From positions 1 to 64,000 of the forward strand of contig JBQTJX010000001.1 of NCBI GenBank assembly GCA_052386675.1: a stretch of 64,000 bases of DNA, given 5' to 3'. Origin of the DNA: RBG-16-66-20 sp052386675. GTDB lineage: Bacteria; Pseudomonadota; Gammaproteobacteria; Burkholderiales; SG8-39. The position numbers and the translations under genes are program-made. The notes beneath the pieces were generated by a model. The model saw nothing but the letters and a program-made list of their open reading frames with translations. It did not search any database and had not been told where the DNA came from. Of the stretch, positions 25,292 to 32,966 are shown one piece after another (the stretch's first letter is position 1; each line of letters starts with the position of its first letter).

Positions 25292-26340
25292 GCGCCGTTC
25301 GGGTTCGCCTGCGACAGGAGGTCCGCGGCCGCCCTGGGCGCGACAATGCCGAAATGGCGGTACGCGGTGAGCGTCGCCATCCGTCCGCGCGGGGTGCGCT
25401 GCAGGTAGCCGCACTGGATCAAGTAGGGCTCCAGCACGTCCTCGATGGTGTCGGTTTCCTCGCCGATGGCGTGGGCGAGGTTCTCCACGCCGACCGGGCC
25501 GCCGCCGAATGTCTCGATCACCGCGAGCAGCAGTTTCCGGTCCATCAGGTCCAGGCCAAGCGCGTCCACGTCCAGCATTTTCAGGGCCGCGTCGGCCACC
25601 GCCTTGGACACCTTGCCGTCGGCCTTGACCTGCGCGTAGTCGCGCACCCGGCGCAGCAAGCGGTTGGCGATGCGCGGGGTGCCCCTGGCGCGGCCCGCGA
25701 TCTCCGCCGCGCCCTCGTCCACCAGCGGCACCTCCAGCAGCCCGGCCGAGCGCTGCACGATCTTCGTCAGGTCGGCGGCGTCGTAGAACTCCAGCCGCGC
25801 CACGATGCCGAAGCGGTCGCGCAGGGGGTTGGTGAGCATGCCGGCGCGCGTGGTGGCGCCCACTAGCGTGAACGGCGGCAGGTCCAGCTTGATGGAGCGC
25901 GCCGCCGGCCCCTCGCCGATCATGATGTCGATCTGGTAGTCCTCCAGCGCCGGGTAGAGGATTTCCTCCACCACCGGCGACAGGCGGTGGATCTCGTCGA
26001 TGAACAGGACGTCGCGCGGCTCCAGGTTCGTCAGCAGCGCGGCGAGATCGCCCGGCCGTTCCAGCACCGGCCCTGAGGTCTGGCGCAGGTTGACGCCCAT
26101 TTCGCGGGCGATGATGTGGGCGAGCGTGGTCTTGCCCAGGCCCGGCGGGCCGAAGAGCAGCACATGATCGAGCGCTTCGCTCCGGCCCCTGGCCGCCTGG
26201 ATGAAGATCTCCAGCTGGCTGCGGGTCTTCTGCTGGCCGACGTACTCGGCGAGCGTGGCGGGGCGCAGCGAGCGCTCGATCTGCTCTTCCTGCACGGAGA
26301 CCGGCTTGGCGGAGATGAGGCGGTCGGTTTCTACGGCCAT
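25288..26340 (-). CDS. ruvB: Holliday junction branch migration helicase RuvB
   Basis: A 350-residue AAA+ motor. Walker A GPPGLGKTT, Walker B LFIDEIHRLS, sensor 1 ATTRAGMLTNPLRDRF and the C-terminal winged helix (EPYLIQCGYLQRTPRGR) are present. Together with RuvA it drives branch migration. A palindromic element lies between it and ruvA. Confidence 0.97.
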   Translation of the reverse strand: MAVETDRLISAKPVSVQEEQIERSLRPATLAEYVGQQKTRSQLEIFIQAARGRSEALDHVLLFGPPGLGKTTLAHIIAREMGVNLRQTSGPVLERPGDLAALLTNLEPRDVLFIDEIHRLSPVVEEILYPALEDYQIDIMIGEGPAARSIKLDLPPFTLVGATTRAGMLTNPLRDRFGIVARLEFYDAADLTKIVQRSAGLLEVPLVDEGAAEIAGRARGTPRIANRLLRRVRDYAQVKADGKVSKAVADAALKMLDVDALGLDLMDRKLLLAVIETFGGGPVGVENLAHAIGEETDTIEDVLEPYLIQCGYLQRTPRGRMATLTAYRHFGIVAPRAAADLLSQANPNGA

Positions 26341-26367
26341 GCGCTATCTTACCCGCCGCGGCGAGGA

Positions 26368-26395
26368 CCAAATGTGTACGATCGGTAACATTTGG
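26368..26395. promoter_or_regulatory. Inverted repeat in the ruvA-ruvB gap
   Basis: CCAAATGT (26368-26375) and ACATTTGG (26388-26395) form an 8-bp inverted repeat around a CGATCG centre. The internal 20-mer at 26372-26391 matches the palindrome inside rdgB (9655-9674) at 16 of 20 positions. It could be a protein-binding site or an RNA hairpin in front of ruvB. Confidence 0.4.
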
Positions 26396-26402
26396 CCCAC
26401 CC

Positions 26403-26972
26403 CTAGCCCTTCGCCAGCCCCTTCAGCGCCGCCCGGATGCCTTCGGCCAGTCCGATTCCGGCCGGCAGGCCCTTCACCGCCACCAGCGCTTCCTTCTCGC
26501 TGTAGCCCAGGCCCAGCAGCGCATTGAGCACGTCGCCGTTGCCGCCCGACTTCGCCTCCGCCGGCAGCGCGTCGGCGAGCTTGCCCTTCAGTTCCAGCAG
26601 CAGGCGTTCGGCGGTCTTCTTGCCGATCCCCGGCACCTTGGTGAGCCGCGCCGGCTCCTGCATCGCCACCGCCTGCGCGAGCTCGGCCACGGACAATCCC
26701 GAGAGCACCGACAGCGCCGTGCGCGCACCCACCCCGGATATCCGGATCAGCTGGCGGAAAACGGCCCGCTCCTCCTGCGTGCCGAAGCCGAACAGGATAT
26801 GCGCGTCCTCGCGCACCACCAGGTGCGTGTGCAGGGTCACTTCCTCGCCGGTTGCCGGCAGGTTGTAGAAGGTGCTCATCGGCACGTCCACCTCGTAGGC
26901 GAGGCCGTTCACGTCCACCAGCACCTGCGGCGGGTGCTTGGCGACGAGCTTTCCAGTCAGCCGGCCGATCAA
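26403..26972 (-). CDS. ruvA: Holliday junction DNA helicase subunit RuvA
   Basis: A 189-residue protein that binds four-way junctions and loads RuvB. It has an OB-fold N-terminus (MIGRLTGKLVAKHPP), two helix-hairpin-helix motifs (LIRISGVGARTAL and LTKVPGIGKKTAERLLLELK), and a C-terminal RuvB-contact domain. It overlaps ruvC by 4 bases. Confidence 0.97.
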   Translation of the reverse strand: MIGRLTGKLVAKHPPQVLVDVNGLAYEVDVPMSTFYNLPATGEEVTLHTHLVVREDAHILFGFGTQEERAVFRQLIRISGVGARTALSVLSGLSVAELAQAVAMQEPARLTKVPGIGKKTAERLLLELKGKLADALPAEAKSGGNGDVLNALLGLGYSEKEALVAVKGLPAGIGLAEGIRAALKGLAKG

Positions 26973-27484
26973 ACCAGGCGCCCCTTCTTCATGCGCAGGC
27001 TGCGGGTGCTGAGCGCGCCCAGCGCCGCGGAATGGGCGTGGCAGATGGCGCAGGCCAGCGCGTCGGCGGCGTCCGGACTGGGATCTCCAGGCAGCGCAAG
27101 CAGCCGCTTCACCATGTGCTGCACCTGCTCTTTTCCGGCGTGGCCCTTGCCGACCACGGCCTGCTTGACCTGCAGCGCAGTGTACTCCGCGACCGGGAGG
27201 CCCGCGATGACCGCGGCGCAGATGGCAGTGCCGCGCGCCTGCCCGAGCAGCAGCGTGGACTGGGGATTGACGTTGACGAACACCTTCTCGATGGCCACTT
27301 CCTGAGGCGCCTGCGCCGCGATCACCTCGTTCAGGCCCTCGAGCAGCACCTTGAGGCGGCTGGCGAGGTCGCCGGCGCCGGACTTCACGGTGCCGCTGGT
27401 GAGGTAGCGCAGCCTGCTGCCTGATTTTTCGATGACGCCGAACCCGGTATTGCGCAGACCCGGATCGATGCCGAGGATCTTCAC
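26969..27484 (-). CDS. ruvC: Crossover junction endodeoxyribonuclease RuvC
   Basis: A 171-residue Holliday-junction resolvase. The first catalytic Asp is in ILGIDPGLRNTG, the Glu in VAIEKVFVN, and the final acidic pair in SPDAADALACAICHA. It overlaps yebC by 4 bases, so yebC-ruvC-ruvA-ruvB-ybgC-tol is likely one long transcript. Confidence 0.97.
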   Translation of the reverse strand: MKILGIDPGLRNTGFGVIEKSGSRLRYLTSGTVKSGAGDLASRLKVLLEGLNEVIAAQAPQEVAIEKVFVNVNPQSTLLLGQARGTAICAAVIAGLPVAEYTALQVKQAVVGKGHAGKEQVQHMVKRLLALPGDPSPDAADALACAICHAHSAALGALSTRSLRMKKGRLV

Positions 27485-28206
27485 TCGTCTATGGACGCGG
27501 TGGTGTAGACGTCCTGTACGTCGTCCAGGGACTCCAGCGCGTCCAGCAGCCGTCGCAGGCGCGCGGCGTCCTCGCCGGCGACGGCAACCTCGTTGACCGG
27601 CTTCATGGTGATCTCGGCGAGTTCCGGCTTCAGGCCCGCCTTCTCCAGCCCGGTCTTCACCTTGGCGAAATCAGCCGGCGCGCTCAGCACCTCGATCGAG
27701 CCGTCCTCATTCGCCACCACGTCGTCGGCGCCGGCGTCGAGGGCCGCCTCCATCACCTTGTCCTCGGAGGCGCCGGGGGCGAACACGAACTGGCCGCAGT
27801 GCTTGAAGAGGTAGGCCACGGAGCCGTCGGCGCCCATGTTGCCGCCGTTCTTGGTGAAGGCGTGGCGCACCTCCGCCACGGTGCGGGTGCGGTTGTCGGT
27901 CAGGCAGTCCACCAGCACCGCGGCGCCGCCCGCGCCGTAGCCTTCGTAGCGCGCCTCCTCGTAGGCCACGCCTTCCAGCTCGCCGGTGCCGCGCTCCACC
28001 GCTCGCGTCACGCTGTCCTTGGTCATGTTCGCCTCGCGCGCCTTGTCCAGGCACAGGCGCAGGCGCGGGTTGCTGTCGGGATCGCCCCCTCCCAGGCGCG
28101 CCGCCACGGTGATCTCCTTGATCAGGCGCGTGAACACCTTTCCCTTTTTGGCGTCGGCGGCCGCCTTGCGGTGCTTGATGTTCGCCCATTTGCTGTGTCC
28201 GGCCAT
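27481..28206 (-). CDS. yebC: YebC/PmpR family protein
   Basis: A 241-residue protein of the YebC/TACO1 family, described as transcription regulators and, more recently, as factors aiding translation of proline stretches. It opens with AGHSKWANIKHRKAAADAKKG and has the GYGAGGAAVLVDCLTDN motif. It diverges from a HerA-like ATPase gene with a 17-base gap. Confidence 0.95.
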   Translation of the reverse strand: MAGHSKWANIKHRKAAADAKKGKVFTRLIKEITVAARLGGGDPDSNPRLRLCLDKAREANMTKDSVTRAVERGTGELEGVAYEEARYEGYGAGGAAVLVDCLTDNRTRTVAEVRHAFTKNGGNMGADGSVAYLFKHCGQFVFAPGASEDKVMEAALDAGADDVVANEDGSIEVLSAPADFAKVKTGLEKAGLKPELAEITMKPVNEVAVAGEDAARLRRLLDALESLDDVQDVYTTASIDE

Positions 28207-28223
28207 GCCATAATTTTACCGTC

Positions 28224-29702
28224 ATGGCCACGCCTCTCCTTGTCGCGAAGGCAGGAAAAACCGAACTGCAGCTGCTGCCGGCGCTCGCCAACCGGCACGG
28301 CCTGATCACTGGCGCCACCGGCACCGGCAAGACCGTCACATTGCAGGCGCTGGCGCAATCGCTTTCGGGGATCGGCGTGCCGGTGTTCATGGCCGACGTG
28401 AAAGGCGACCTTTCCGGACTTGCCCGGGCGGGCGGCGCCAACGCCAAGGTCGCCGAGCGCGCCAAGTCCCTGAAGATCGAGCTCGCCTACGCCCCCTGCC
28501 CGGTGGTGTTCTGGGACGTATATGGCGAAAGCGGCCACCCGGTGCGCGCAACCATCTCCGACATGGGGCCGCTGCTGCTTGCGCGCCTGCTGGGGCTGAA
28601 CGACACCCAGGAAGGGGTATTGAACCTGGTCTTCAAGATCGCCGACGACGCCGGCCTCGCGCTGCTCGACGCCAAGGACCTGCGCGCCATGCTGCAGTTC
28701 GTTGGCGACAACGCTTCGAAGTTCACCACCGAGTACGGCAACGTCTCGGCGGCCTCCATCGGCGCCATCCAGCGCGGCCTGCTCGCGCTGGAAACGCAGG
28801 GCGCGGACCGCTTCTTCGGCGAGCCGATGCTGAACATCGCCGACCTGATGCAGGCCGAGGGGGGCAAGGGGGTCGTCAACATCCTCGCCGCCGACAAACT
28901 CATGAACTCGCCCAAGCTGTACGCGACGTTCCTCCTCTGGATGCTGGCCGAACTTTTCGAGAACCTGCCGGAGGTGGGCGACCTTGAGAAACCCAAGCTC
29001 GTGTTCTTCTTCGACGAGGCGCACCTGCTGTTCAACGACGCGCCCAAGGCGCTGCTGGAGAAGATCGAGCAGGTGGTGCGCCTGATCCGCTCCAAGGGCG
29101 TGGGGGTCTATTTCGTCACCCAGAACCCGCTCGACATCCCGGAGTCCGTGCTGGGCCAGCTCGGCAACCGCGTCCAGCACGCGCTGCGCGCCTTCACGCC
29201 GAAGGACCAGAAGGCGGTGAAGTCGGCCGCCGAGACCATGCGCCCGAACCCGAAACTGAAGATCGAGCAGGCGATCACGGAGTTGGGCGTGGGCGAGGCG
29301 CTGGTCAGCCTGCTGGACGAGAAGGGCCGGCCCACTGTCACCGAGCGCGCGTTCATCGTCCCGCCGGGCAGCCAGCTCGGGCCGGTGAGCGCCGCCGAGC
29401 GCAAGCAGATCATCGCCGCCTCGCCAATCGCGGGTCACTACGAGAAGCTGGTCGATCGCGAGTCGGCGTACGAGAAGCTGAAAGCACGTGCGGTGGAGTC
29501 GCCGCAGCCGGCGGCGGCGGGCGCTCCCGCCGCCTCGAATCCGCTCTCTGACCTTCTGCTGGGCCGCACCGGCCCGCGCGGCGGGAAGCAGGATGGCCTG
29601 CTGCAAACGCTCGCCAAGAGCACGGTGCGCACCATCGGTTCCTCGGTGGGGCGCGAAATCATCCGCGGCGTGCTGGGATCCATCCTCGGCAAGCGGCGCT
29701 AA
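28224..29702 (+). CDS. HerA-like ATPase of the YjgR/DUF853 family
   Basis: A 492-residue P-loop ATPase of the FtsK/HerA superfamily. Walker A is GATGTGKTVT at about residues 31-40, Walker B is in KLVFFFDEAHLLF, and GVGVYFVTQNPLDIP is the family's conserved strand. The C-terminal 60 residues are Ala/Pro-rich with SDLLLGR and end in a Gly/Arg-rich helix. The family's cellular role is poorly known; a DNA- or RNA-translocating function is inferred from fold. Confidence 0.9.
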   Translation: MATPLLVAKAGKTELQLLPALANRHGLITGATGTGKTVTLQALAQSLSGIGVPVFMADVKGDLSGLARAGGANAKVAERAKSLKIELAYAPCPVVFWDVYGESGHPVRATISDMGPLLLARLLGLNDTQEGVLNLVFKIADDAGLALLDAKDLRAMLQFVGDNASKFTTEYGNVSAASIGAIQRGLLALETQGADRFFGEPMLNIADLMQAEGGKGVVNILAADKLMNSPKLYATFLLWMLAELFENLPEVGDLEKPKLVFFFDEAHLLFNDAPKALLEKIEQVVRLIRSKGVGVYFVTQNPLDIPESVLGQLGNRVQHALRAFTPKDQKAVKSAAETMRPNPKLKIEQAITELGVGEALVSLLDEKGRPTVTERAFIVPPGSQLGPVSAAERKQIIAASPIAGHYEKLVDRESAYEKLKARAVESPQPAAAGAPAASNPLSDLLLGRTGPRGGKQDGLLQTLAKSTVRTIGSSVGREIIRGVLGSILGKRR

Positions 29703-29727
29703 TCCTTTTCGGAAGGGAATTCACGCA

Positions 29728-30507
29728 ATGGACATGGGAATAGCGGGACGCAGCGCGCTCGTCTGCGCGGCATCGAAGGGCCTCGGCAAGGGCTGCGCCC
29801 TGGCGTTGGCCGGGGAAGGCGTGAACCTCGTCATCACCGCGCGCGGCAAGGAAGCTCTCGAGGCCACCGCGGCGGAGATCCGCAAGGCGACTGGCGCCAA
29901 GGTAACGACCGTGGCTGGAGACATCACCACCCCGGAAGGCCGCGCCGCGGCGCTCGCAGCCTGCCCGCAGGTGGACATCCTGGTGAACAACGCCGGCGGC
30001 CCGCCGCCGGGGGATTTCCGCAACTGGTCGCGCGAGGACTGGGTCAAGGCGCTGGACGCCAACATGCTGACCCCGATCGAACTCATCAAGGCGACGGTGG
30101 ACGGCATGATCGCGCGCAAGTTCGGGCGCGTCGTGAACATCACCTCGGGCGCGGTGAAGCTGCCCATTCCCGAACTGGGCCTCTCGAACGGCGCCCGTAC
30201 CGGCCTCACCGGCTTCGTCGCCGGCCTCGCGCGCCAGACGGTGCAGCACAACGTCACCATCAACGGCCTGCTGCCGGGGCCGTTCGACACCGACCGGCTG
30301 CGCAGCAGTCTCGCGTTCAACGCTGAAAAGCTGGGCAAAAGCGTGGAGGAGATCACCAAAGCCCGCGCAGCCGGCAATCCGGCGAAGCGTTTCGGTACAG
30401 CGGAAGAATTCGGCGCCGCCTGCGCGTTCCTGTGCAGCGTCCATGCGGGCTACATCACCGGCCAGAACCTGCTCATGGACGGCGGCCACTATCCCGGAAC
30501 GCTCTGA
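29728..30507 (+). CDS. SDR family protein with altered catalytic site
   Basis: A 259-residue short-chain dehydrogenase/reductase fold protein. The nucleotide-binding segment ALVCAASKGLGKGCA, the NNAGG motif and the C-terminal QNLLMDGGHYPGTL are standard. The active-site region reads NITSGAVKLPIPELGLSNG followed by ARTG, so the usual catalytic Tyr-x-x-x-Lys is replaced by Ser/Leu and Arg. This pattern occurs in a recognised SDR side group, so it is probably a lineage trait. Oxidoreductase activity cannot be assumed. Confidence 0.85.
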   Translation: MDMGIAGRSALVCAASKGLGKGCALALAGEGVNLVITARGKEALEATAAEIRKATGAKVTTVAGDITTPEGRAAALAACPQVDILVNNAGGPPPGDFRNWSREDWVKALDANMLTPIELIKATVDGMIARKFGRVVNITSGAVKLPIPELGLSNGARTGLTGFVAGLARQTVQHNVTINGLLPGPFDTDRLRSSLAFNAEKLGKSVEEITKARAAGNPAKRFGTAEEFGAACAFLCSVHAGYITGQNLLMDGGHYPGTL

Positions 30508-30510
30508 CTT

Positions 30511-31206
30511 CTATCCGCTCCGGCCGAGCGCGGACAGGGCCTTCGGATCGAGCACAGTCACACGCTCGCGCTCGATCCGCACCAGCCCCCGGACCTCGAA
30601 GGAGCGCAGCAGCCGGCTGACGATCTCGCGCACGCTGCCCAGCTCGTCGGCCAGCGACTGGTGCGTGCCTTCCACCACCGGTCCGCGGTGCACCAGCAGC
30701 TGCGCGAGCCGCTCGTCGAGCTTGCGGAACGCCACTTCCTCCACCAGCTCCATGACTTCGGCAAGGCGCTCGCCATACATGCCGAACACGAAACGCCGGA
30801 AAGGCTCATAGCCGACCATCAGTTGCTGGAACGGGCCCGGCGGAATGGCCACCAGCGTGACGTCGGTTTCCGCGACGCCGGTCGCGGAATAATCCGAATC
30901 CCCGAGCAGGCAGCCGCCCGAGAGCACGCAGCCCTGTCCCGGATCCACGCGGTAGAGCAGGATTTCGCGCCCGTTCGGGGCCGCCTTCGACACCCGCACC
31001 GTGCCCTCCAGCAGCAGCGGAAAGCCCCTGCAGGGCTGCTTCGCGTCGAACAGCACCGTGCCAGCGGGAACGCGCATCAGCGGCGCCTCGGCGAGCACCG
31101 CATCCAGCTCGTCGGGCTTCAAGCCGGCAAACACCGGGAAGCGCGCCAGCAGGCTGGCCTTCAAGTCCCTGGATTCCGGCACTTTTTCCTGTGCTACCAA
31201 AGTCAC
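30511..31206 (-). CDS. Crp/Fnr family transcriptional regulator
   Basis: About 231 residues: an N-terminal cyclic-nucleotide-binding-like sensor (FPVFAGLKPDELDAVLAEAP, RGFPLLLEGTVRVSK) followed by a C-terminal winged helix (HQSLADELGSVREIVSRLLR). Cysteines in KQPCRGF and in GCVLSGGCLLG could sense redox or reactive sulfur, but there is no classical Fnr four-cysteine set. The start is uncertain: in-frame GTG/TTG codons at 31206, 31200, 31182 and 31164 are all possible. It diverges from a YgaP-type membrane gene and probably controls it. Confidence 0.85.
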   Translation of the reverse strand: MTLVAQEKVPESRDLKASLLARFPVFAGLKPDELDAVLAEAPLMRVPAGTVLFDAKQPCRGFPLLLEGTVRVSKAAPNGREILLYRVDPGQGCVLSGGCLLGDSDYSATGVAETDVTLVAIPPGPFQQLMVGYEPFRRFVFGMYGERLAEVMELVEEVAFRKLDERLAQLLVHRGPVVEGTHQSLADELGSVREIVSRLLRSFEVRGLVRIERERVTVLDPKALSALGRSG

Positions 31207-31273
31207 AGACTCCGGCGGGGCGGGCGCGCATCCTGCGCCCTGAAGCATCCATTCAACCACGCAAAGGATCGCC

Positions 31274-31495
31274 ATGACCACCGAACGCCTAGTGCGCATT
31301 TTTGCCGGAACCTTCGTGCTGCTCTCGCTCGCCCTGGGCGTCGCGGCAAGCCCGCTCTACGTCAACGCCAACTTCCTGTGGTTCACCGCCTTCGTCGGCG
31401 CCAACCTGCTGCAGAGCGGCTTCACGCGCTTCTGCCCGCTGGAGATGATCCTGCGTCGGCTCGGGGTGCGCTCCGCCGAGGGCGTCCGCGCGTGA
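31274..31495 (+). CDS. YgaP-type small membrane protein (DUF2892)
   Basis: A 73-residue protein with two membrane helices (IFAGTFVLLSLALGV and NFLWFTAFVGANLLQSGF), followed by the conserved TRFCPLEMILRRLG. This matches the DUF2892 domain that forms the membrane part of the rhodanese YgaP. Standalone copies are common near sulfur and thioredoxin genes. Its stop overlaps the thioredoxin start as GTGA. Confidence 0.85.
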   Translation: MTTERLVRIFAGTFVLLSLALGVAASPLYVNANFLWFTAFVGANLLQSGFTRFCPLEMILRRLGVRSAEGVRA

Positions 31496-31917
31496 GCGAG
31501 ACCGTCCAGCTCGCCTGCCCGTCCTGCCTGACCGCGAACCGCGTTCCCGCGGACCGCGTTGGCGACGGGCCGAAGTGCGGCCGCTGCGGCGAGCCGCTGC
31601 TGGCGGCCGCGCCGCTCGAGCTCGACGAAGCCCGCTTCGACACCTACGTTGCGCGCAGCGGCCTGCCGGTGCTGGCGGACTTCTGGGCGCCGTGGTGCGG
31701 TCCCTGCCGCGCCATGGCGCCGCACTTCGCGCGCGCCGCGGAGCAGTTGAAGGGCCGGGTGCAACTGGTCAAGGTAAACACTGAAGCTGCCCCCGCTCTC
31801 GCCTCGCGCAGGGGAATCCGCGCCATTCCGACACTGATCCTGTTCCGCGAAGGCGCGGAAGTGAAACGGGTCTCGGGCGCACTGGACACCAGCGAACTGG
31901 TAAGGTGGTCGTCATGA
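31492..31917 (+). CDS. trxC: Thioredoxin 2 (TrxC-like, with N-terminal zinc finger)
   Basis: A 141-residue thioredoxin with an N-terminal Zn-ribbon (CPSC...CGRC) and a thioredoxin fold carrying the active site FWAPWCGPCRAMAP. The cis-proline is in RAIPTLILF. The GTG start overlaps the preceding stop, and its own stop overlaps the RND adaptor start (ATGA). Confidence 0.93.
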   Translation: MSETVQLACPSCLTANRVPADRVGDGPKCGRCGEPLLAAAPLELDEARFDTYVARSGLPVLADFWAPWCGPCRAMAPHFARAAEQLKGRVQLVKVNTEAAPALASRRGIRAIPTLILFREGAEVKRVSGALDTSELVRWSS

Positions 31918-32963
31918 AGCGCCTGGCTCTCCTGGCCGCCGCGATCCTCCTCGCCGCCTGCGGCGACGGGCGCGAAGCGCCCACCGCCGGCGTTGCCAAG
32001 CCGTCGCTTGCGACGGCGCTCGTCGAACAACGCGAGATCGAGCTCACCTGGACCTCCGAAGCCCTGGTGGAAGCGGTGCGACAGTCCACCGTCTCGGCGC
32101 AGATCGCCGGGCGCGTGATCGACATCCGGTTCGACGTCGGCGACCGCGTGAAGAAAGGCGAAGTGATCGTGCGCATCGACGAACGCGCCGCGACGCAGGC
32201 GGTGGCCGCGAGCGAGGCGCAGGTGCGCGAAGCTCAGGCGGCGCTGTCCAATGCGAAGGCGCAGTTCGAGCGCCAGCGCCAGCTGCTGTCGCAGAAATTC
32301 ATCAGCCAGGCCGCGGTGGACCAGGCCGAGGCGGCCTACAAGTCGGCGCAGGCGCGGGTCACCGCGCTGCTCGCGGGCGCCGGACAAGCTGCGACCGAGC
32401 GCAGCTTCGCTACCGTGGTCGCGCCCTACGGCGGCATCGTTTCGGCACGTCACGTCGAATTGGGCGAGATGGCGGTGCCCGGCAAGCCGCTGATGACGGG
32501 CTTTGATCCGGCGACACTGCGCGTGGCGGCCAACGTGCCGCAATCGCAGGTCGCGGCCATACAGGCCTCGGGCCGGGCGCGCATCGAGATCCCGTCGCGC
32601 GCGCAGTGGGTCGAGGCGAAGAGCCTCACCATCGTGCCCTCGGCGGACCCGCGCACGCACACCACGCGCGTGCGCCTGGACCTGCCAGAGGACGTGAGTG
32701 GCATCTACCCCGGCGTGTTCGCCCGCGCGCATTTCGTCGTCGGCAAGGCACCGCGCCTGCTGGTGCCGCGGCCCGCGGTCATCCGGCGCAGCGAGCTCAC
32801 CGCGGTGTACGTCATCGGCGCTGACGGCCGGCCGCAGCTGCGCCAGGTGCGGCTGGGCGAGGCCGGAGACGAGCGCGCGATCGAGGTGCTGGCGGGGCTG
32901 AAGGCCGGCGAGCGCGTCGCGCTCGAGCCGGTCAAGGCCGGCCTTTCCGCTCCGGGCGGCTGA
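31914..32963 (+). CDS. RND efflux periplasmic adaptor subunit (lipoprotein)
   Basis: A 349-residue membrane-fusion protein of an RND tripartite pump. The signal peptide ends with the lipobox LLAAC, so it is anchored by lipid. The lipoyl half-motifs (TVSAQIAGRVIDIRFDVGDRVKKG and VVAPYGGIVSARHVELGEMA, each shown in part) flank a helical hairpin at about residues 100-150, followed by beta-barrel and membrane-proximal domains. It works with the permease that follows 3 bases later. No outer-membrane channel gene is adjacent. Confidence 0.92.
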   Translation: MKRLALLAAAILLAACGDGREAPTAGVAKPSLATALVEQREIELTWTSEALVEAVRQSTVSAQIAGRVIDIRFDVGDRVKKGEVIVRIDERAATQAVAASEAQVREAQAALSNAKAQFERQRQLLSQKFISQAAVDQAEAAYKSAQARVTALLAGAGQAATERSFATVVAPYGGIVSARHVELGEMAVPGKPLMTGFDPATLRVAANVPQSQVAAIQASGRARIEIPSRAQWVEAKSLTIVPSADPRTHTTRVRLDLPEDVSGIYPGVFARAHFVVGKAPRLLVPRPAVIRRSELTAVYVIGADGRPQLRQVRLGEAGDERAIEVLAGLKAGERVALEPVKAGLSAPGG

Positions 32964-32966
32964 GCC

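Noticed and set aside
31241..31255. TGAA-N7-TTCA as a Crp/Fnr operator before the DUF2892 gene
   Set aside because: Only four matched bases per arm and wrong spacing for Crp or Fnr; too weak to call.
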